Positions 33,590 to 47,200 of a stretch of 64,000 nt of DNA are shown here, one piece after another. Positions within the stretch are counted from its first letter, which is position 1. Each line of letters starts with the position of its first letter. The translations under genes and the position numbers were made by a program. This stretch comes from Spirodela intermedia (taxonomy: Eukaryota; Streptophyta; Magnoliopsida; Alismatales; Araceae): the NCBI GenBank assembly GCA_902729315.2, contig LR746265.1, positions 5,746,892-5,810,891 on the forward strand, read 5' to 3'. Below the pieces are notes generated by a model. That model was not told the origin of the DNA. It saw nothing but the letters and a program-made list of their open reading frames with translations, and made no database searches.

Positions 33590-35224
33590 CACGTGACTTA
33601 ATTATTTACTGTTAGAAAAATTAAATTAAAAATATATAAAAATTGAAAGTATTAAGTTTTAGATTTTTAGAACTTTTTTTTACTGATAAAGGCTTCAAAA
33701 ATAGTGAATTATTTTCAGGTCAATCAAATGATTGTAAGATAATATTAGGTAAAATTTTAGAATTTTCTTCAAATGATATTATTCTTTAAACACTTTTTAA
33801 ACTAAATGATGAAGATTTTTTTAAAAAAATTATAATAAAGAGAAATTTAGTGTAGATGTAAAGATGACATCAATGCCACAACGAACAAGATTCAAAGGTA
33901 ATTTTTGACTAAATGGTTACAGATGATTTTATTAATTAAATTAAGCTATGTGAAAGTCAAAAGGATCTTAATTGACTAAGAATAGTTTTGAAACTTGAAG
34001 TCACACAAAATCTCACTAATTTAAATAAAAATTAATTTAAAAATAGAAAATACATAGTTTCAGTATCATGACAATAATTTTTAGAATTCTAAGTATTTGA
34101 AGTATTATCATATGTTATTCATGACTTTAAAAACTCTTTTTAGGTATTGATAATATAAATAATTTATTAATCATCTTGTGAAGTCTAGAAATTGATTAAA
34201 TAGACTTACGAATAATTTTTGAATGCTATCATTAGTGAAGTAAAAGTTTGGGGACTTTCAAATCTCTAACATGTATCACTTGGTGGAGATAAGTTGGATG
34301 AAGATAAAGTACATCTTAAAGAGCTTCATCCTTAGATCTATGTAGCAAGATGATGTTTTTCATTACATTTAGTATATAATGAAGAGATGATGATTAATCT
34401 CTTAGTGGATTACCCTATTCTCAATGACAGATTGCTCATTGATTAACTAGAGATGATTTTCTTAAAGAATTTATGATATTATATTCAAAATCTTTAGTCA
34501 ATTACTAACAATGATTGATAAAAAAATATTAATAAAATTTATGTTGATGGGTAAAAGATTTTAGTAACTTAATTGACCTACACTTTATAGAAAAATTAAG
34601 AGTTAACCAAATAAAAATAAATAAATTTTAGCTCTAATAAGATTTGAACCCAAAATGGTCTCTCAATTGCATGAGAAAGATAATATGAATTATCCACATA
34701 CCCTTGACCTAGTGATGTCATGGAAGCATTTTCTTCTTATGTTGCAAGAGTATTTAGGTATAAAAATATCAGAACATACTAGAATATTGTTATAGGTTTA
34801 GTCCCACATCAGTTGTTTTCCAATGTTTGAAACACATGTTTTCAATATACCTCTCTCATATACCCATGTGTGTACGACCACTTCTTGTCCCACACTCAAT
34901 TGACTGCTAGTGATGTTAAAGGGGAGTGAAGTACATGTGACCTAATTGGTTCTTAACCACTCAAGCCCCCAATTCATGATTGACTAGGTGCTATTTTTTT
35001 CTTTTTTTAGTTATATTTTTCTTCATTTTATTTCTAAAATATGATTATAAATTATAGAAGTTCATATAAAATCAATCACATAATTAGTTAAACTTTCACA
35101 TTAATCAATTAAACTTTTTTTTTATCTCAATTTGACATAAATATAAGTCATGATAATGATGAAGACTTAAGGCTTAAAATATATTATTAATTAATTATTA
35201 ACTCATGATGATGAAGACTTAGTA
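33590..35224 (+). mobile_element. Solo LTR S3, old copy upstream of CYP704 B
   Basis: It starts TCACGTGACTTAA and ends GACTTAGTA, both mutated from the family ends. It is flanked by ACGCT (33,585-33,589) and ATGCT (35,225-35,229), a target duplication with one change. The paralogous region at 10,693 has one ACGCT followed by CCAATTAGAAATAGGCACATAAAT, matching what follows the element here, so the empty site is known. The element is 1,635 bp and diverged. It was inserted about 310 bp upstream of the CYP704 B start codon. Confidence 0.85.
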
Positions 35225-35229
35225 ATGCT

Positions 35230-35598
35230 CTAATTAAGAATAAGCACATAAATAAGTATATAGTTATTCTTTTTACTTTCACACACTTCAATCATGTTAT
35301 CATGTTCTAATTAAAAGTTTTTTTATTATGATAAAAAAATACAAATAACTATTTTGAATTTGAACCTAAATAAATAATGTTTATAGAGGTTTGTATAAAT
35401 AGAAAAAGGTTATAGTTACATATTTCTATTTATATACCACAATAATGTATGAGTCTGCTCCCTTTAAGAGTTGACATAATGACCCTAGAATGATGGCAAC
35501 AAGTTTCAGTGATAGAATTGTATTAAAGTATGACATGCTACTACAATGTATATGCCATCTATGTTACTTGCAACACTCATGGTGTGGGAATGAGTTTA
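35230..35598. other. Former upstream region of CYP704 B, displaced by an LTR
   Basis: The first part resembles 10,698-10,870, including GCACATAAAT and TTATCATG...CTAA. Before LTR S3 was inserted it lay directly upstream of the gene's proximal promoter. No gene seen. Confidence 0.6.
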
Positions 35599-36708
35599 AG
35601 ATGTGACGTGACTTAGTTGTATATTAAATCACGTAAATATAAAATTTATAAAACTTAAAAATATGATTTTTTTGATATTTAGAAGTAATTCTGAATAAAT
35701 ATATCAATTATAATTCAATAAAACTTCCAAAAATATTGGTAATTTTCCAAGTTCATCACAGAGATGTAATATAATATTTGGTAATTATTCAAAATTTTTC
35801 TCAATGAATATGATTTTCTATAAATTTTATACTAGTAAATGAAAAGGAAATATATTTAAAATTCATGAAAAAGGGAAATAAAGGTGCGGACGTCAAGACG
35901 ACGTCAATGCCCGGGGAACGTGAATCGGGCGGAAATAGAGTTCCGCTCATTGATTCTTACATAAGTGATTACAAATGATTTAATTAATCAAATTAAGATA
36001 TGTAAAAGCCGAAAGAATCATAATAGAACAAAGTATATTTTAGTAAATTAAAATCACAAAATTTATCACTAAATGAAGTGCAAAGTAAGTTGAAAGCAGG
36101 AAAATAAAGTTCCGACGTCGCGACGACGATGCTTCAGCAATGCACTGGAATCTTGAGCATTCGAGAGGATCATTGTGTAGTGTCCATGACCTCGAAGGCT
36201 CTCTTTAGACAAAGACAATGTGGGCAATCTCTAGATCTTCTCGCAAAGTCTAGAGATTAATGAAATGGGTTGTCGAGTCATCTCCGGTGGCTATCACTCG
36301 ACAGAGCGGAAAAACGGTGACTTGCGGCTCTCCGACGGCTGTCACCTGACAGAGAGGAGCTGGATGGAGGTGGGGTGCGTGTTAGGGAGCTTCATCCTCA
36401 GGTCCGCACAACAAGAGGAGGCTCTTCATCGCATCTGGTATGCTCTTAGGAGGTGGCGACTCATCTCTTGGCGGATCGTCCTCTTTCCGACGACGGCTTA
36501 TTTGTCAATCAATTGGAGATGTTTTACTCAATGGTTTCGCGATCCTTTTATCGCGAATCGTTCAGCAATTTTAGTAGCAATGCTTCGCGAATCATGTTAA
36601 CGAGATTTTCGCCGATGATCTAGCGATTCTCGTTGCTTAATCCTTTACCGGTGATTTGCAGGAAAGTCACGATAATTAGATAAAAATATATAAATTTTGA
36701 CTCTAGGA

Positions 36709-36719
36709 GGATTCGAACC
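36709..36719 (-). promoter_or_regulatory. Perfect Pol III B-box-like sequence in LTR S4
   Basis: The minus strand reads GGTTCGAATCC, at the same place in the LTR as in S1 and S5. Confidence 0.45.
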
Positions 36720-36796
36720 CATGCTGGTTGCCCCGCCTCTTCTGAGGAAGGTGATGGGTTTAATCCCACATCAGTTGTGTGCTGAATATTCGAGCG

Positions 36797-36805
36797 TATA
36801 AATAG
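36797..36805 (+). promoter_or_regulatory. TATA box of LTR S4
   Basis: TATAAATAG, 1,193 bp into the LTR, about 35 bp after the CCCACATCAGTTGTG motif. Equivalent positions in S1 and S2 read ATATAGAG and ATATATAG. This marks the likely U3/R boundary and shows that the LTR is transcribed on the plus strand. Confidence 0.6.
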
Positions 36806-37238
36806 TAATGTAACATTTGTAAGCAAAGTCCATCTCACGCGTGTACGACCACTCCTTTCCCCATAGCCGGCTGGCCACCAGTGACGTGGAAGGGGAGTGG
36901 CGCACATGTGCCCCATCAATCCAAGCAAAGCCAAGCCGCTCGAGCTCCTGCTCGTGGCTACTCTCCGACTGAGCTTCTGACTTGCTTGCGGGCCCGGCTG
37001 GCCAACGGGTCCCCCCATTTTGTCATATTTTTATTTTTATTTCTTGTTTTTCATTTATCTCAAAAGTAAGACTGTAAAAATTATATAAAATTACATAATT
37101 ATTTAAAAACTCACATTAATCAATTGAAAACCACTTTTCACACTTTAACACAAATATAAGTCTATTTATCATGAGTTAAGGCTAAAACTATATTATTTAA
37201 TAATTATTAACTCATGATAATGAAAACTTATCAAGATG

Positions 37239-37922
37239 TATATAGACATATACATGATATAAACAATATACATGTATCTTATTGATATGTGAGAATGTGC
37301 AATAACATATGATAACACAAAATTACATGTGTGGAGTGAGTAGGCTTGCATGCTGTCATGCTGAAGAATGATAGGTGGTGGGTGACATGCTAATAAATGT
37401 TTTAGGTTATGTTAAAGCAAAAGAATAATAAGTTAAATCAATACCAACAAACCTTGTAACAAGAATGTTGGCTAGTCCATGTGCAATCCTTGCTAGGCAT
37501 TGGGAAAATTGGTCCTTAACAAAGATGGTAATCTTGATAACTCCAAAAGTGGTTCATATATGAGAACAAGGTCCCTATGTATAGATGGGATCCATGAGGT
37601 GGTTAATCCTACTAGTGATATGTGATTAATTGTCTACTCACTAGATGATGCCATACTCAAAATATCATCAACTTCCTTAGTCTTTGGTTGTCATATCATA
37701 GCAATCTATGCATGTGCCTCGACATTACATGCGTGTGTTGTAATGTTGTGCATTGTTGTTTTGCTGTCATGTGCATGCATTGTGTTGTTGCGTACTCTAA
37801 CAATACCGTGCATGCCAATCATACACAATGTGTTATTTTTTGGGATAAGTCTTTACAATAATGTCTTGATAACATTTCTCCTCACTAGTGGGATATGACA
37901 TCTTTGTCGGATGTTGTTAAAT
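37239..37922. repeat. Possible 3' LTR fragment of the chromovirus remnant
   Basis: Bases 37,290-37,450 match the repeat at 27.2-27.35 kb. The stretch lies between solo LTRs S4 and S5, at the downstream side of the minus-strand chromovirus remnant, where its 3' LTR is expected. No coding content. Confidence 0.4.
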
Positions 37923-37927
37923 GTGAT

Positions 37928-39697
37928 TGACGTGACTTAGTCATTGTATAATAAATTATGTAAATTTAAAATTTATAAAATTAGAAAATAGTAATATTTA
38001 GATATTTAGAAATATTTTGAACAAATATATTAATTATAATTTAATAAAAGTTCTAAAAATAGTAAAAAAAATTTAAGTCAATCACATATTTAAAATTTGC
38101 AAAAAATAAAAATAAAAATATAAATATCAAGATGATGTTAGAGTTTCACTTGATGATTCTTATGTAAGTGATTATATATGATTTAATTAAATAAATTAAG
38201 ATATGTAAAAGCGAGAAGAATTGTAATTGAATGAAGAATAACTTGGTAAATTTAAATAATATAAATTATTATTAAATGAAATGAAATTAAGTTGAAAGTA
38301 GGAAATGTAAACTTCCAATGTTGCAACAATGATCGTTGAAATTCTATGTGTTCGGGAGCATTATCGAATAATGTGCATGACTTCAAAGGCTCTCCTTGGA
38401 TATGGATGATTTACGTATTTGTTAGATCTCTTTTTGAAGTCTAAAAAATGATGATGAAAATTAAACTAATTAAAAAATAGTAAAATAGAGTTATGATATT
38501 GTGACAATGATGCATCAACGATACATTAAAATCTTGAGTGTTTAAGAAGATTATCAAGCAATGTCTACAACCTCAAAAGCTCTTCTTGTACAAGGATGGT
38601 GTGGGCAATCTCTAGATCTTATTGTAAAGTCTAGAGATCAATGAAACAGGTCATTGAATCATCTCTGACAACTATCACTTGGCAAAGTAGACAAATGGTG
38701 ACTTTACAACTCTCTAACGGTTGTCACTCGATAGAGAAGAACTAGATGGAGGTCAAGAGCTTCATCCTCAAGTTTGTGTGACAAGAGAAGGGTCTTCATT
38801 ACATCTAATACACTCTTAAGAGGTGGGGACTCGTCTCTTGGCAAATCATCCTCTTCCTAACGATGGCTTGTTCATCGATCAATCAAAGATGTATTATTCA
38901 ATAGATTTATAATCTTTTTATCGTAAATCATTCAATAATTTTAGAAATAATGTTCTGAAAATTGTATTGACAAGATTTTTACCAATGATTGAATAATTTT
39001 GGTGGCTTAATCTTTCACCGATGATTTGTAGAAAAGTTATGATTTAATTAGATAAAAATATGAATTTTGGTTATGGTAGGATTCGAACCTGCATCAGTCA
39101 TTCACTTGTATGAGAGAGAGGGAATAAGTTCTTGAATATCTTTATACATTGATGTCATCTTTAAACTTGTATGGTATTAAATCTTTGAAAACATTATGGG
39201 GAAGGTATGACTACTAGTTTAGTTCCACATCGGCTATATGCCGAATGTGGAGATATATACATGATAATGCGAGATTTGGGAATCAATGAGTCCCTTTCTC
39301 GCATGTGTACAACCACGCCATGCCTTATAGTGACATGGAAGGGGAGTGGCGCACACATGCCTCCATCAGTCTATAGCCACTCGAGCCCTTGCTCACAACT
39401 CTGCCTCGGCTTCTAACCTGCTTGCAAGCCTAGTTGGTTGGCAGGTCCCCCCTTTTTTATTTTTGTTGTTTTCTTTTTCTTCATTTATTTTAAAAACATG
39501 ATTATAAAAATCATATAAATTCATATAAAATCACATAAGTAGCTAAAAAATCATATTAACTAATTAAATAAATCATATTAACTAATTAAAAAAATCATTT
39601 TTCATAAATTAATACAATTATAAATCTATTTATTATGAGTTAAGGCTAAAACTATATTATTTATTAATTATTAACTCATGGTAATAAAGACTTATTA
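37928..39697 (+). mobile_element. Solo LTR S5 with GTGAT target duplication
   Basis: It starts TGACGTGACTTAG and ends GACTTATTA, flanked by GTGAT at 37,923-37,927 and 39,698-39,702. 1,770 bp, diverged. It has a partial extra copy of the internal unit (near 38,290-38,430 and 38,465-38,620) and a perfect B-box match at 39,079-39,089 (minus). Confidence 0.9.
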
Positions 39698-39702
39698 GTG
39701 AT

Positions 39703-40479
39703 AACTTTTGATAATTCTTCAAATTACTAAACATTCACATCTTTCTCCAAGTGACTACCTCACATGATAGTCTCATCCACTTGATAAGGTAGAATGTGCT
39801 ACAATGGGCATGATTCTATCCATCACCATCAACCACCCAAAGATACAAGATGTCTTATGCCTATGTAGAGTATTAAACCTTTATCATGGGTGGTGGCTGG
39901 TGTGGTTGACTCCTTTCTAAGTTGTCTTCGTTAATATTATATGCCTTGAACAATGAGAAGTGAAAAGACTAGATGTATTAGGAGGCATTGTGAGAGTTAT
40001 AGTAGGTAGGCTAAATGTCTTACACACAATAATTAGAAATAACCTATCATATTGGGACACCAATTCATTGTGACATTTCTATCTTTTGACAAATGAGTAT
40101 ATGTACATCAATACCTAGTTGCCCAAGTCGTACTCAACTTCCCTTTGATGATGATTTACATTCTTCTTTATCTATCGTGTTGCTTAGGTTAGGGCCTTGT
40201 GAGCTTCTTTTATGATATCTTATTATTGTTTTGCAAAATGGTAAGTTGTTAATAGGTATGACCTCTAGTGGCATCAAAGATTGAAGACCCTTGGCCAACT
40301 TAAATGATGAGTGTCCTAAAGACACATTGTTGGATATTATGAGTGAATTAGATGCTATTTAACCACTCAACCTAATTGTCTTAGTGTTTCATTATGTAGT
40401 GATGCAAGTATTCCTTGCATATGTCAATGATGCACTTTATCTGTCCATCTATATAAGGGTCTTGATTTGAAATGGTGGT
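39703..40479 (-). mobile_element. Chromovirus remnant: integrase C-terminal part
   Basis: On the minus strand the part from 40,475 down reads PYIDGQIKC (the HPQTDGQ region), KEYLHHYIMKH, HSSFKLAKGLQSLMPLEV, then VRLGQLGIDVHILICQKIEM, which follow the integrase C-terminal order of Del/Tekay-type chromoviruses. Frames are broken. Continues from 42,240-42,663 across LTR S6. Confidence 0.65.
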
Positions 40480-42239
40480 TGATAAGTCTTCATTATCATG
40501 AGTTAATAATTAGTAAATAATATAGTTTTAGCCTTAAATCATGATAAATAGACTTATATTTATGTTAAAGTGTGAAAAGTGATTTTCAATTAATTAATGT
40601 GAATTTTTAGCTAATTATGTGATTTTATATGAATTGATATAATTTTTACATTCTTACTTTTGAGATAAATAAAGAAAAAGAAATAAAAATAAAAATATAG
40701 CAAAATAGGGGGTACTCGCTAGCTAGTCGGGCCTACAAGTAGGTCAGAAGTGCAATCAGGGAGGAGTCACGAGTAAGGGCTCGAGCGACTAAGACCGATA
40801 GGGGCACGTGTGCACTACTCTCCTTCTACGTCACTAGTGGCTAGCTAGTTGTGGGGCAAAGAGTGGTCATACATGTGAGAGAAAGTGACTTATTTGGAAA
40901 TGTAATATTACTATATATTCTCCCGAAACTTTGGTGCACAAGTAATGTGGGACTAAACCAGTGTCACACCTTCCTCCGAAGGCTTCAATGATTTTAATAC
41001 CTATAATATCCTTTATTTATAATAGAGATATATTATGATGACATCATTTTATAATGGCATTAGAGTACTTATGTCAAACTCTCTCATGTAGGTGGGCAAC
41101 CAACGCGGGTTTGAATCATCTCAAAATTAAAACTCATATTTTTTTATCTGATTATCGTGACTTTCTTGTAGATCACCGGTGAAAGATTAAGCCACCAGAA
41201 TTACTGGATCATTGATGAAAATCTCATCAACACGATTTACACAACATTGTTACCAAAATTGTTAAACGATTCGTGATAAAAGAATCATGAATCTATTAAG
41301 TAAAGTATCTCTAATTGATCAACAAATAAGCCATCATCAAGAAGCAGATGATCTGCCGGAAGACGAGTCACCACCTCCTAAAAGCATATTAGATTGTAAT
41401 GAAGAGCCTCCTCTTGCTGTGTGGACTTGAGGATAAAATTCCTTGACATATGCCCCACCTCTATCCAACTCTTCTCTATTGGGTGATAGTTATTGGGGAG
41501 CCACAAAGTTGCTGTTTTTCTACTTTGTCGGGTGACAGCCACTAGAGACGATTCGACGACTCATTTCATTGATCTGTATACTTTGCAAAGAGATCTAGAG
41601 ATTATTCACATCATCTTTGTCTAAGAAGAGCCTTTGAGGCCGTGGACACTACACGATGATCCTCCCGAACTCTTAGGATTCTAGTACATCGTTGACACAT
41701 CAGTATCACGATGCCAAAACTCTGTTTTCCTACTTTCAACTTATTTTCTGCTTCATTTAGTGATAATTTGTGTGATTTAAATTTATCAAGATATATTTTA
41801 TTAAATTACGATTATTCTAGCTTTTACAGATCTTAATTTTATCAATTAAATCATTTGTAACCGCTTCTGTAAGAATCACTGAGCAGAACTTTATTTTTGT
41901 CTAATTTGTGTCTGCTAGACGTTGACGTCATCTTGACATCCGCACCCTTATTTTCCTTTTTTGTGAATTTTAAATATATTTATTTTTTTTTCTAATATAA
42001 AATTCATAAAAAATAGTATTTTTAAAGTAAAATTTTGAATAATTACTTGATATTATATTATATTCCTATGATTGACCTAGAAAATTATCACTATTTTTTT
42101 TAAAAAAATATTGAATTATAATTGATATATTTGTTAAAAAATACTTCTAAATATCTAAAAATTCATATTTTTTAGTTTTATAAAGTTTTAAATTTACGTG
42201 ATTTACTATACAATGACTAAGTCACATCATTGACCTCTA
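40480..42239 (-). mobile_element. Solo LTR S6, reverse orientation, no target duplication
   Basis: The inverse of the family: TGATAAGTCTTC at the left is the complement of the LTR 3' end, and GACTAAGTCACATCA at the right is the complement of the LTR 5' end. 1,760 bp. The flanks GTGGT and TTGAC do not match. About 30 codons of integrase expected between the flanks are missing, suggesting a deletion or recombination beside the element. Confidence 0.85.
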
Positions 42240-42663
42240 ATATATCTCAAAATATGATGACATGTATTAAAAATAAGCTTACCACTTTTGCTTTCAATTA
42301 GACTACTTTGGGAGGAATGTGATGTATTTAGAAGGTACAACACATTGATATGTAGAATGGCTGATCATGGTTGCTAATCTTAGAGAGCCCAATGATAGTC
42401 TATTAATAATGACTCTTATGGTACCTCAAGAATGGGGAGAGTCTCTTGGTTTTCTACCATATTACATTATTTTACTTTGTTATATTAGTAAATAAGACAT
42501 GAACATACATATGTCTTGACTTCTATTCTAAGTTATGTCAAACGTAAGTATCTACAAGAATGACCAAGGTGTACTAATGTCCTTAGTGGCCCACTTATGG
42601 TGCATTGTAGCTCTCATATAGAAATTGTTACCTCAGTTGCTTCTTTTGTGGCATATTGGGCTG
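42240..42663 (-). mobile_element. Chromovirus remnant: integrase N-terminal/core part
   Basis: Minus-strand reading gives an LPILEVP-ESLLIDYHWAL stretch like the LPIP-RPWESVSMDFI region, followed by a region like the DRFSKYATFIPA and FFKHVVKYW motifs, with stops. It lies between LTRs S6 and S7 and joins the pol parts on either side. Confidence 0.55.
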
Positions 42664-42668
42664 ATGGC

Positions 42669-44268
42669 TGACAGAACTTAATTATATAATAAATTATGTA
42701 AATTTAAAATTTATAAAACTAAAAAATACTAATTTTTATATTTTTAGAAATATTTTAAAATAAATAAATTAATTATAATTTGATAAAAAGTTTTAAAAAA
42801 TCATAAGAAAATTTTAAGTCGATCATATAGATGTAATATAGTATTGGGTAATATTTATTTTTTTTTACAAAGAGTAAGATTTGTTATGATTTTCAAACTA
42901 AAGAAAAAAGATAAAATATATTTAAAAGGGAAATAAGGGTGTAGATGTTAGAATGGCATCATTGACTTGAGTAAACCAAATATGGCAAAAATAAAGTTTC
43001 ATCTAGTGATTATTACAAAAGTGATGACATACGAATTAATTGGTCAAATCAAGATCTATAAAAATAAATAAAATTTTAATTTAATAAAAAATAATTTTGA
43101 AACTTAAAATCACACAAAAGATCAGTAAATTAAGTAAAAATAAGTTAAAAGTAGAAAAAATAGGGTTCTTGCTTTGTAATAGTGATTGTTGAAATTTTTG
43201 TGTGTTTGAGAGAATTATCAAATAATATTTATGACTTTAAAGGTTCTCCTTAGACATGAACAACCTAAGAATTCTTTAGATCTCCTTTTAAAATACAAGA
43301 AATGATGATGAAAGTTAAACTAGTTAAAATTAGTAAAATAGAATTTCAACATTATGGCGATGGTGCATCAGAATTTTGAGTGTTTAGAAGAGACTATTGT
43401 GTGTCCACAACCTCAAAGACTTTCCTTAAATATGAACGACGTGAATAATCTCAAGATCTTCTTACAATGTCTAGAAATTAATAAGGTGGGTTGGCGAATC
43501 ATCTTTAGCAATTGTCATCTAGCAGAGTGAAAAAATGACGACTTTACAAATCTCTAGTGGCTATCACTCGACAAAAATAAATTAAATAGAGGTAGGATAT
43601 ATCTTAAGAAAGTTTATTTTCAAGTATGTGCAACAAGAATAGACTCTTCATCACATCTGGTATATTCTTAAGAGGTGGCGGCTAGTCTTCCAAAAGATTG
43701 TCTTTTTTACAATGATGATTAATTTATTAATCAATAAGAGATAATTTATTCAATAGATTCATAACCTTTTTATATAATCATTTATTCATTTTAATAATAA
43801 TTCTTTATAATTATGTTGACAAGATTTTCATTGATGATTATGTGATAATAGTTCCACATTAGTTATTTTTTAAGTTTTGAGATAGATATATAGTTACAAG
43901 ATTATGTGATTAATAAACCTCTTTTTTGCCTATGTATGACAACTCCTTGCCTAATGCTTAATTGACCACTAGTGATGTGGAAGGAGAGTGATTCACACTT
44001 GTTCCCTACAAATCGTTCATTGCTTGAGCCCTCTACTCACGGTGGGTCATCCTTTTTTATATTTATATTTTATTTTATTTATCTTTATTTATTTCAATAA
44101 TATAATTATATAAATTCATATAAAATTACATATTTAGCCAAAAATTCATATTAACTAATTAAAAAGTACTTTTCATAATTTAACATAAATAAAAATCTAT
44201 TTATTGTGAGTTAAAGCTTAAACTATATTATTAATTAATTATTAACTTATGATAATGAAGACTTATCA
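42669..44268 (+). mobile_element. Solo LTR S7 with ATGGC target duplication
   Basis: It starts TGACAGAACTTAA and ends GACTTATCA, flanked by ATGGC at 42,664-42,668 and 44,269-44,273. 1,600 bp, strongly diverged from S1 and S4. Inserted into the pol remnant of the chromovirus. Confidence 0.9.
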
Positions 44269-44273
44269 ATGGC

Positions 44274-47200
44274 CCTCTAAATAGAAAACATCATATTCCA
44301 TCTAAAATCACCGAGTTTCTCTTGTCTCAGTCTATTATATGAGGTGCATAACTATTGAGTCTATACCATAGGCTTCTCATATGATATCAAAAAGATCACT
44401 ATACTTGTTGAGAGGACAACCATGCCATTAGTGAGCTCTCTACAACTCAAGACATTTGCAATAACATTAGCACATCCCGAAGGAAAGTGGAGCCCGACTT
44501 GAGCAACCTTAGTGATAACTCATATTTTGTCAACAATCTTATTGCAACATGTGTTTGGGGGTCAGCTTCTTTAGGGAGTTGAAGTAGCTTGTAGTGACAT
44601 TGTTGGTCTAGACAATAGAAGTGTTGCCCAATAAATAGTGGCACCACACCTATAAGTAGTGAACAACTACTATCATTTCCTTATCATAGATTGAGTATTG
44701 TTGTTCTATATCATTTTATTTTTTTCTTTCAAAAGTAAGGGGTTGGCCATTCTACATGGAAACTCTACCAATAGCTATTTCCGAAGTATTAGTGTGTACC
44801 TAAAAGGCTTTGGCAAAATCAAGCATAGAAAATTAGTTTATCAATGATGACCATTTGCAAATTGTCAAGCATATGTTGGTACTTCTTAGTCCATGCCCAT
44901 CTTTGATCCTTTTCTAAGAGCTCCATCATTGATGCGACTAATTGTGAGAAGCCTTTTATGAATGTTTGATAGTAGTGAGCAAGCTTAAAAAAATGACCTT
45001 AATTCAAATACTCTCTTAGGCATCAACCATTAATTGATTATGATCACTTTTTTTCAATCCATTTAAATCTACCCACGTCCCACCATGTAGCCAAGGAATT
45101 AAGCCTCATAAAAGGTGAAATCACAAATTTTCAGGTTGAGTTGTAACTAACTTGCCTACAGTGTCTCCATCACCTATCTTAGGTGTGCCAAATTCTCCTA
45201 TATACAATGATTGTACACCAAATATCATCCAAGTATACCACCATAATCTTATTAAAAAATAGTCAAGAGTATATGATTTATCATGATACAAAAAGTGACT
45301 GGAGTATTTTTTAGTTCAAAAGGTATCATAGTAAATTTGTAAGACCCATAATGTGTAATACACAGTTTTATGCTTGTCCTCTTCCTTGGTTTGGATTTAG
45401 TGATATCTTCTCTTCAAGTTCAACTTAGATAAAATCTATACCTTACTTAATTGATCAAACAAATCTTTCATATTAGACATTGGGTGTTTATTCTTCATTT
45501 TTTTTTAATTTGGGGCCTTGTAATCCACACACAAACTTAAAGATTTATTCTTTTTTTTATTGAAAAAGCACAAATTCACCAAATGATCTATGAGAGGAAC
45601 GAATGTGTCCTACTTGCAACAATTCCTTTAGTTGTTTTCTTAACTCCTCCAAGTATACTAGAGGCCTCTTGTATGAGGCTCGAGTAGAAGGTCATTATTT
45701 TGGAGGAAGCTTAATTGAGTGCTCAATCTCTCATCTTAGGGGGATCTTGACAGATAAATTTTTAGGCATAATGTCTTTAAAATATTTAAGTAAATATAGT
45801 ACCTATAGGTGACATACCAAGCTCCTCTATTCACCTTCCTCTACTTCCCCGGGTATCACAAGAAAAATGTCCACATCTCACCGAGAATCCACCATATTGC
45901 ATAGTTGAGATCAGCTGTTGCTCTGCTCTTTGTTGTGCCAACCTTACATGAAGTTCGTCTACTCACTTCCACAAATAATTAACCAAATATAGTGGAGAAA
46001 AATCCCAACCTTGCCTTGACCACAAAGTTACTGCCCAATATGACATTGAAGTCATCCATCTCTAGGACTACATGCACCAACTTGGGGTTTCTACTTGGCG
46101 TGCCAAGCCAAAAAAGGGATCAGCCTCTGGGTTGAGACGAGCCCTCACCATGTGTATGTTTGTATAGTCCAGAAAATGAGTGCTCAATGGAATGCTTGAT
46201 CTCTCATCTACGGGAAAGTTTGGCAAGTAATTTTTAGTCATAGTGTCTTTGAAATCTTTAAGTAAATGTAGTAACTACAGGTGACATATCAAGCTCCTTG
46301 TGTTCACCTTATTCCACTTCCTGTAGTGTCATGAGAAGAGTGTCCACATCCTGTCGACAATCTACCTTGACTTACATAGTTGAGACCACCTAAAGCTTGC
46401 TCTCTCTTGCACTGATCTCTACACAACTGCTCACCTCCACAAATAATTAGTTTATTGTAGTAGAGGAAAATCTCGACCTTGGCTTGACCTCAAAGTCAAC
46501 ACCAAAGATGACGTCAAAGTCATCCATCTATAAGATCAAGAAGTCGAGAGTGTCTTACCACGTGCCAACTTCAGTTTCCTCGTGGTGTGTGGACCTAACA
46601 TGACCTTTTGCCTCAGTTCGTGACCTTGACTATGTTATTGGTTTGGACCAGTTTTAACCCTCAATCACCAGCGGATGTTGCTCCTGTGCCAGCACTTGAT
46701 TGAGACGAGCCCTTGTCATTTGGTTGTTTGTTTGATTTGGATAGTCGATGCTCTTTTGAGGGCCGCCACAAACATGACACCCTATCCACCATGGTCCCTC
46801 GAGCTGGCGGAGTGCACCTCCACTTGAGGCTCCCTAGTCCCTACCAGCTTGTTCTCCTCTTCCCACACCTTGTGAGTTTGAGTCTCCATGATCGCAACCA
46901 TTGTCACAACCTCAAACCCCTTGGCTAGTGTTAGCACTAGCTTCCTACTATTGGCACCGATTGTCTATTAACACATTCGTCACAACCATCCATGTGCGAA
47001 TGTCCTGTACACCTTGGTGATGCAGCTTGTTCTAGGCTTAAGTCTACAACCCCTCAATGAAGTACTAAAGTTTGTCATCCTCATCCGTCCTCAGTAGCTT
47101 CAGCAGCAAGATCAAAAATTTCTCCATATATTTGCAGATGGATCTAGTGTGCTTCAGGTGACTCATTGCTATTCTCATTGCCTAGCTCGAGTTGACTAGA

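Larger units (their letters stand above)
35604..37233 (+). mobile_element. Solo LTR S4 with AGATG target duplication
   Basis: It starts TGACGTGACTTAG and ends AACTTATCA, flanked by AGATG at 35,599-35,603 and 37,234-37,238. 1,630 bp. Among the better preserved members: two TGACGTCA-like boxes near 35,888-35,905, a perfect B-box match at 36,709-36,719 (minus), and TATAAATAG at 36,797. No internal domain. Confidence 0.92.

Noticed and set aside
35604-39697. S4 and S5 as the two LTRs of one short element
   Set aside because: They have the same orientation and about 690 bp between them, but each has its own, different 5-bp target duplication, and they are too diverged from each other.
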